Source: Beutenbergia cavernae DSM 12333
Lineage (GTDB): Bacteria; Actinomycetota; Actinomycetes; Actinomycetales; Beutenbergiaceae
Assembly: GCF_000023105.1 (NCBI RefSeq)
Contig: NC_012669.1
Location: 3,039,025 to 3,103,024, forward strand
Direction of reading: 5' to 3'
Length of the DNA: 64,000 nucleotides
Every line of letters begins with the position of its first letter. The first letter of the stretch is position 1. Positions 52,175 through 61,100 of this stretch are shown piece by piece. The translations under genes and the position numbers were made by a program. The notes beneath the pieces are model-generated. The model was not told the DNA's origin. It did no database searches and saw only the letters and a program-made list of their open reading frames with translations.

Positions 52175-55100
52175 TCAGGCGCCCCGACGACGGCGGCTGA
52201 CGCCGAGGAGCCCCGCACCGAGCCCGAGGAGCAGCAGGACGGCGCCGACGCTCGGCAGGACCCCGATGCCCGTGCCCGGGAGCCCCGGCCAGCCCGGCCC
52301 CGGCCCTGGCGCCGGACCCGGCCCGGGCGGCGGCACCTGCGCGGGGACCTCGAACTCGGCCCAGACCTCCCCGCTGGCATCCCCCGTGAGCGTCACGCGG
52401 TGCGTGCCCGGGTCGATGTCGGCGGGAAGAGTCACGGTGAACGTCACAGCGCCGTTCTCGTCGGCGGTCAGCGTGCCCAGGTCGACAGGGTCGGACTCGA
52501 GGAGCCCGGACACCGACTCCCCCGGCAGGAAGCCCCTCCCGTAGGCGATCTGCACGTCACCCGCCTCGGCCACGCTCAGCTCGAGCGTCACCGATGCCCC
52601 GCCGACGCGGACGAAGCCCGGCTCCGAGGTGTTCCCGGCCTCGTCGGTGGCTGTCGCGGACAGGAGCGTGCCCGTCGGGATCCGCTCGGCGGGCACGCAC
52701 ACGAACCGACCGCCCGCGTCCGCCGTCGTCACACACACGACGTTCCCGCCCGAGTCGCGGATCGTCACCGTCGTGCCCGGCTCGGAGACGCCGGTCACCT
52801 CGGCGCCGTTGGTCGGGTCGAGCTGCGGGGGTGCAGGCGCAGTGTCGTCGACGGTCACGGTGACCGGCGCCGACGGTTCGCTCGTGTTGTCCGAGGGGTC
52901 GGTCTGGGCTGCGACGAGGGTCGTCTCACCGACCGGCAGCGGACTCGACGGCGTACACGACCAGGCCCCTGTCGCGTCCACGGCAGCCGTGCAGACGACC
53001 GTGCCGCCGCCGTCCGTCACCGTGACCGTCGCGCCGGGCTCCCCCGTGCCCTCGACGAGCACGTCCGGACGCACGCTGGCCCCGTCGGACGGTGCGGTGA
53101 TGACCGGCGGAGCGGGCGGCGTGGTGTCCACGACGGCGACCTGTGCCGTCGTCGTCCCGTTGGCGCCGTTCACGGTGAACGTGAGCACGGCCGTGCCGAT
53201 CTGCGTGGCTGTCAGGGTGGCGGTGTACGTGCCGTCGCCGTTGTCCGCCACGGCTGACAGCGTCCCGAGCGACGTCGTGATCGTGACGTCGTCGCCGCCG
53301 CCCGGCACAGGGTTCCCGTTCGCGTCAACCAGCGTCACGGTGACCGTCGACGACGTCGTCCCGTCCGACTCGATGGTCGCGGGCGCGGCCGCGATCGTCG
53401 AGGTGCTCGGGTCCGGCACGCCGACGACGAACTCGACGCTCGCCGTCGCCGCACCGGCTGCGCCGCCGACAGCGAACGAGACGGTCGCCGTCCCGACGCT
53501 CGTCGCCGACGTCAAGGTCGCCGTGTACGTGCCGTCGCCGTTGTCCGTCACGGTGCCGAGCGTGCCCGCGCTCGTCGCCATCGTCACGGTCGACCCGCCG
53601 GCACCGACCGGGTTGCCGTTCGCATCCAGCAGCGTCACCGTCACGGCTGAGGTACTCACGCCGTCGGCCACGATCTGCGTCGGCGAGGCGACGATCTTCG
53701 ACGTGCCGGGGTCCGCCGGGCCGGGCACGAAGTCGACCTCGGCCGTGGCCGAGGCGCCGGCGCCGCCGATCGCGAAGCTGACCGTCGCCGTGCCCACCGT
53801 CGTCGCCGACGTGAGGGTCGCCGTATAGGTGCCGTCGCCGTTGTTCGTCACGCCGCCGAGGACGCCCAGCGTCGTCGTGAGGGTGACGACGTCGCCGGCG
53901 TCCGTCACGGGGTTGCCGTTGCCGTCCCGCAGGGTCACCGTGACCGTCGACGTGGAGACGCCGTCGGCGGTGATGCTCGCCGGGTCGGCGGCGATCTCGG
54001 ACGTCGTCGTCGACGGCACGCCCGCGACGAACGCGACGGTGGCCGTCGCGGTCCCCGGCGTGCCGTTCAGCGCGAACGTGATGATCGCGGCCGGCGGGTC
54101 GGTCGACGTCGGCGACGTGAGGACGGCGGTGTAGGTGCCGTCGCCGTTGTCGCTCACCGGGCCGAGGGCACCGGCGTCGGTGCTCATGGTCACCGTGCCA
54201 CCGGACGCGCCGACGGGGTTGCCGTTCGCGTCCAGCAGCGTGAGCGTGACGGTCGACGTGCTGACGCCGTCGGCGGTGATCTGCGTGGGGTCAGCGGTGA
54301 TCGTGGACGTCGCGGGATCGGGCGCGCCGGCGGTGAACGCCACGCTCGCCGTGCTCGAGCTCGCGGCACCGTTCACCGTGAACGTCAGCGTGGCGGTCCC
54401 GGCGTCGGTCGACGATGTGAGGGTCGCCGTGTACGTGCCGTCGCCGTTGTCGGTCGTCGCCGTGAGCACACCCGCGTCCGTCCCGATGACGACGGTGCCG
54501 CCGGAATCCGTGAGCGGGTTGCCGTTCGAGTCCACCAGCTGCACCGTGACCGTCGACGTCGAGACGCCGTCGGCCACGATGCTCGCGGGGTCGGCGGCGA
54601 TCGTCGAGGAGCCTGGGTCCGCGGCGCCGGCGGTGAACGTCACCGCCGCGGTGCTCTCGCCCGCCACGCCGTCGATCGTGAACGAGACAGTGGCCGTACC
54701 GGCGGCGGTGCCCGAGGTCAGCAGGGCCGTGTACGTCCCGTCGCCGCCCGCCGTGACGGCGCCGAGCGTGCCGAGCGTGGTGGCGAGGGCGACGACGTCG
54801 CCTGCGTCCGTCACCGGGTTGCCGTTCACGTCGCGGAGCGTGACGGTGATCGTCGACGTGCTGACGCCGTCGGCCACGATGCTCGCGGGGTCGGCGGCGA
54901 TCGTCGAGGTGGCCGGGTCCGCGGCACCGGCCGTGAACGTCACCTCCGCCGTCGCGTCGGCGCCGGCACCGTTCACCGTGAAGCTCACCGTCGCGGTGCC
55001 CGCCGCCGTCGCGGACGTGAGCGTGGCCGTGTACGTGCCGTCACCGTTGTCCGTCACACCTGACAACGTGCCAGCCGTGCTCGACAGCGTGACGGCGTCG

Positions 55101-58100
55101 CCCCCCGCACCGACGGGGTTGCCGTTCGCGTCCAGCAGCGTGACCGTGATCGTCGACGTGCTCGCGCCGTCAGCCGGGATGCTCGTCGGGTCGGCGGCGA
55201 TCGTCGAGGTGGCCGGGTCGGCGGCGTCTGCCGTGAACTCGACGCTCGCGGTGTCCGCCCCGGCCGCACCGTCGAGCGTGAACGTGAGCGTCGCCGTCCC
55301 CACGGCCGTCGCCGAGGTGAGCGTCGCCGTGTAGGTGCCGTCGCCGTTGTCGACGGTGCCGCTGATCGTCCCGGCGTCGGTGGCGACGACGACGGCGCCC
55401 CCGGACGCGCCGACGGGGTTGCCGTTGGCGTCCAGCAGCGTCACGGTGACCGCCGACGTGCTCGTGCCGTCGGCGACGATCGTGGTCGGGGCCGCCTCGA
55501 TCGTCGAGGTCGCCGGGTCTGCGGCGCCCGCTGTGAGCTGCACCTCGGCTGTCGCTGGGGCGTCCGCACCGTTCACGGTGAAGCTGACGGTGGCGGTCCC
55601 GGCCGTGGTCGCGGACGTGAACGTGGCGGTATAGGTACCGTCGCCGTTGTCCGTGACGACGCCCAGCGTGCCCGCGTCGGTCGCGATCGTCACCGTGTCG
55701 CCCCCGGTCCCGACCGGGTTGCCGTTGCTGTCCTGCAGCGTGACGGTGATCGTGGACGTGCTGGCGCCGTCGGCGGTGATCGACGTCGGGTCAGCCTCGA
55801 TCGTCGACGTGCCCGGATCCGCCGCGCCGGCCACGAACTGCACGGTCGCCGTCGCGTCCGCCGCGGCGTCGTTGACGGTGAACGTGAGCGTCGCCGTCCC
55901 GGCGGTGGTCGCGGACGTGAGGGTGGCGGAGTACGTGCCGTCGCCGTTGTCCGTGACGGCGGAGACCGTGCCGGCGTCGGTGCTGACGACGACGTCGTCG
56001 CCGCCCGCCGTCACCGGGTTGCCGTTCGCGTCCAGCAGCGTCACCGTCACCGTCGACGTGGACGCGCCGTCGGCCACGATCGACGTCGGGTCCGCCTCGA
56101 TCGTCGACGTGCCCGGATCCGCCGCGCCGGCCACGAACTGCACGGCCGCCGTCGCGTCCGCTTCGGCGTCGTTGACCGTGAAGCTGACCGTCGCAGTGCC
56201 CGCGGCCGTCGCGGACGTGAGCGTCGCCGTGTACGTGCCGTCGCCGTTGTCCGTCACACCTGACAACGTGCCCGCCGTGCTCGACAGCGTGACGGCGTCG
56301 CCCCCCGCACCGACGGGGTTGCCGTTCGCGTCCAGCAGCGTCACCGTGACGGTCGAGGTGCTGGCGCCGTCGGCCACGATCGACGTCGGGTCCGCCTCGA
56401 TCGTCGACGTGCCCGGATCCGCCGCACCGGCCACGAAGGCCACGGCAGCCGTGTCGGCGCCGTCGACGTCGTCGAGCGTGAACGTCAGCGTCGCCGTCCC
56501 GGCCGCTGTCTCCGACGTCAGGATGGCGGTGTAGGTGCCGTCACCGTTGTCCGTGACCCCGGACACGGTGCCGGCATCCGTCGCGACGACGACCGTCCCC
56601 GCCGAGGCGCCCACCGGGTTGCCGTTCGCGTCCAGCAACGTCACCGTCACCGTCGAGGTGCTGGCGCCGTCGGCCACGATCGACGTCGGGTCCGCCTCGA
56701 TCGTCGACGTGCCCGGATCCGCCGCACCGGCCACGAAGTCCACGGCAGCCGTGTCGGCACCGTCGACGCCGTCGAGCGTGAACGTCAGCGTCGCCGTCCC
56801 GGCCGCTGTGCCCGACGTCAGGATGGCGGTGTACGTGCCGTCGCCGTTGTCGGTGGTCGTGCCGACCGACCCGAGGTTCGTCGTGACGACGACGGCGTTC
56901 CCGCCGCCCGGCACCGGGTTGCCCTGAGCGTCCCGCACCGTGACGGTGACCGTCGAGGTGGCCGCGCCGTCGGCGGTGATCGACGTCGGGTCCGCCTCGA
57001 TCGTCGACGCTCCCGGGTCGGGCGCGCCGGCCACGAAGTCCACGGCAGCCGTGTCGGTCCCGTCCACGCCGTCGAGCGTGAACGTCAGCGTCGCCGTGCC
57101 GGCCGTCGTGGCGGCGGTGAGCGTCGCCGTGTACGTGCCGTCGCCGTTGTCGGTGACGGCGGAGACCGTTCCGGCGTCAGTCGCCACCACGACGGTGCCG
57201 GCCGATGCGCCCACGGGGTTCCCGCTCGCGTCCAGCAGCGTGACGGTGACGGTCGAGGTGGAGGTGCCGTCGGCGGTGATCGACGTCGGGTCAGCCTCGA
57301 TCGTCGACGTGCCCGGGTCCGCGGCTCCAGCCACGAACTCGACGGTCGCCGTCGCGTCCGCGTCCACCCCGTCCACGGTGAAGGACAGCGTCGCCGTCCC
57401 GGCCTGCGTCGCCGACGTGAGCGTCGCCGTGTACGTGCCGTCCCCGTTGTCCGTCACTCCGGAGACTGCCCCGGTGTCCGTGCTGACGACGACGACCGCG
57501 CCACCGGCACCCACGGGGTTCCCGTTCGCGTCGAGCAGCGTGACGGTGACGGTCGAGGTGCTGGCGCCGTCGGCGGTGATCGACGTCGGGTCTGCGGCGA
57601 TCGTCGAGGTGCCCGGGTCCGCCGGACCCGCGACGAACGCGACTGACGCCGTCGCGTCCGCGGCGGCCCCGCCGACGGTGAACGTCAGCGTCGCCATGCC
57701 GGCCGAGGTGGCCGACGTGAGCGTCGCCGTGTACGTGCCGTCGCCGTTGTCCGTGACCGCGCCGATCGTTCCGACGTCGGTCGCGATCGTGACGGCGTCG
57801 CCACCGCTGGTGAGCGGATTGCCGTTCGCGTCCAGCAACGTCACCGTGACGGTCGATGTCGAGACGCCGTCGGCCACGATGCTCGTCGGGTCGGCCGCGA
57901 TCTGGGACGTGGCGGGATCCGCGGCACCCGCCACGAAGGCGACCTCGGCGGTGTCCGTCCCGGCCGTGCCGTCCAGCGTGAACGTGAGCGTGGCGGTGCC
58001 CGCTGCCGTCGCGGAGGTCAGGACGGCGGTGTAGGTCCCGTCGCCGTTGTCGGTGACGCCGGAGATCGTGCCCGCGCTCGCGGCGATGACGACGGCGGCG

Positions 58101-61100
58101 CCGCCCGCCCCCACCGGGTTCCCGTTCGCGTCTACCGCCGTCACGGTCACCGTCGACGTCGCGACGCCGTCCGCGGTGATCGACGTCGGGTCGGCGGCGA
58201 TCGTCGACGTCGCCGGGTCGGGAGCACCCGCGACGAACACGACCTCGGCCGTGTCCGTCCCCGCCGTGCCGTCCAGCGTGAACGAGACGGTCGCGGTCCC
58301 CGCCGCCGTCGCCGACGTGAGCGTCGCGGTGTACGTGCCGTCGCCGTTGTCCGTGACGGCACCGACGGTGCCGAGGTTCGTCGCGACGACGACGGCGTTC
58401 CCGCCGCTCGGCACGGGGTTGCCGTTCGCGTCGAGCAGCGTCACGGTGATCGTCGACGTGGACGTCCCGTCGGCGGTGATCGAGGTGGGGTCGGCAGCGA
58501 TCGTCGACAGGCCGGGATCGGGCGGCCCGGCCGTGAGCTCCACTGTCGCGGTGTCCGTGCCCGACGTCCCCTCGAGCGTGAACGTCAGGGTGGCCGTGCC
58601 GGCCGTGGTCGACGACGTGAGCGTCGCCGTGTACGTCCCGTCGCCGTTGTCGGTCGTGGCGCCCACGGTGCCCGCGTCGGTGCTCACGACCACGTCGCCC
58701 CCGGAGGCCCCCACCGGGTTCCCGTTGGCGTCCAGCAGCGTCACCGTGACCGTCGACGTGCTCGCGCCGTCGGCCACGATCGACGTCGGGTCAGCCTCGA
58801 TCGTCGACGTCCCCGGGTCGGCCGCACCGGCCGTCAGCTCGACGGTCGCCGTGTCCGTCCCACCCGCGCCGTCCAGCGTGAACGTCAGGGTGGCCGTGCC
58901 GGCCGTGGTCGACGACGTGAGCGTCGCCGTGTACGTCCCGTCGCCGTTGTCGGTCGTGGCGCCCACGGTGCCCGCGTCGGTGCTCACGACGACGTCGCCG
59001 CCGGAGGCGCCCACCGGGTTCCCGTTGGCGTCCAGCAGCGTCACCGTGACCGTCGACGTGCTCGCGCCGTCGGCCACGATCGATGTCGGGTCAGCCTCGA
59101 TCATCGACGTCGTCGGGTCCGCCGCCCCCGCCGTGAACTCCACGTCGGCGGTGTCGGTGCCGTCGACGCCGTCGAGCGTGAACGTCAGCGTCGCCGTGCC
59201 CGCGGCAGTCGCCGAGGTCAGCGTCGCCGTGTACGTCCCGTCCCCGTTGTCCGTGACCGAGCCGAGCGAGCCCGCCGTCGCCGCCATCGCGACCTCGCCA
59301 CCCGATGCCGTGAGCGGGTTCCCGTTCGCGTCCAGCAGCGTCACCGTGACGGTCGACGTCGACACCCCGTCCGCCGTGATCGACGTCGGATCGGCGACGA
59401 TCGTCGACAGGCCGGGGTCCGCCGCGCCCGCCACGAACTCGACGGTCGCGCTCGAGTTGGTCGCCGGCGCCCCGTCCACGCTGAACGTCACCGTCGCGGT
59501 GCCCGCTGTGGTGCTCGAGGTGAGCGTCGCCGTGTAGGTGCCGTCGCCGTTGTCCGTGACGGCGCCGAGCGAGCCCGCCGTCGTCGCGAGCGCGACCACG
59601 TCACCGGCGTCCGTCACCGGGTTGCCGTTGGCGTCCAGCAGCGTCACCGTGACGGTCGACGTCGACACCCCGTCCGCCGTGATCGACGTCGGGTCCGCGA
59701 CGATCGTCGACGTCCCCGGATCCGCGGCGCCCGCCACGAACTCCACCTCGGCGGTGGCGGTGCCCGCGGCGCCGTCCACGGTGAACGAGATCGTCGCGGT
59801 GTCGAGCTCGACGCCCGAGGTGAGGGTGGCGGTGTAGGTGCCGTCGCCGTTGTCCGTGACCGCGCCCAGCGAGCCCGCCGTCGTCGCGAGCGCGACCACG
59901 TCACCGGCGTCCGTCACCGGGTTGCCGTTGGCGTCCAGCAACGTCACCGTCACGGTCGACGTCGACACCCCGTCCGCCGTGATCGACGCCGGGTCCGCGA
60001 CGATCGTCGACGTCCCTGGGTCGGCGGCGCCGGCCACGAACTCCACCTCGGCGGTCGCCGCGCCGGCGGCACCGTCCACGGTGAAGGACACGGTCGCCGT
60101 CTCCGCGGTGGTCGACGACGTGAGCGTGGCCGTGTACGTGCCGTCGCCGTTGTCCGTGACCGCGCCCAGCGAGCCCGCCGTCGTCGCGAGCGCGACCACG
60201 TCACCGGCGTCCGTCACCGGGTTGCCGTTGGCGTCCAGCAACGTCACCGTCACGGTCGACGTCGAGACGCCGTCCGCCGTGATCGACGCCGGGTCCGCCA
60301 CGATCGTCGACGCCTCGGGATCGGCAGCGCCCGCCACGAACTCCACGGTCGCCGTCGCGTCCGCGTCCGCGCCGCTCACCATGAACGAGACGGTCGCCGT
60401 CTCGACCGCCGTCGACGACGTGAGCGTCGCCGTCCACGTGCCGTCGCCGTTGTCCGTGACGTCCGAGAGAGCGCCAGCCGTCGTCGCCAGCGTCACCGTG
60501 CCGCCCGAGGCGCCGACCGGGTTGCCGTTCGCGTCGAGCAGCGTCACGGTGATGGCCGACGTCGACGCGCCGTCGGCGGTGATCTGCGTGGGCGACGCCT
60601 CGATGGTCGACGTCGCGGGGTCAGCGGGACCCGCCACGAAGTCCACGGTGGCGGTGGCGGAGGCGCCCGCACCGTCGATCGCGAACTCGACGGTCGCGGT
60701 CTCGGCGCTCGTCGACGACGTGAGCGTCGCCGTGTACGTGCCGTCGCCGTTGTCCGCCACGGCGCCGAGCGTGCCGGCGTCGGTCGCGATCGTCACGACG
60801 TCGCCGGCGTCCGTCACGGGGTTGCCGTTGCCGTCGAGGAGCGTGACGGTGACCGTCGAGGTCGAGGACCCGTCGGCGATGATCTCGATCGGGTCGGCCT
60901 CGATCGTCGAGGTGGTCGTCGACGGGACGCCGGCCACGAACGCGACGGTCGCCGTCGCCGTGCCGTCCACGCCGTCCAGTGCGAACGTGATCGTGGCAGC
61001 CGGCGGGTCGGTCGACGTCGGCGCGGTCAGCGTGGCGGTGTACGTGCCGTCGCCGTTGTCCACGACGGCGCCGAGCGTGCCGGCGTCGGTCGCCATGGCC

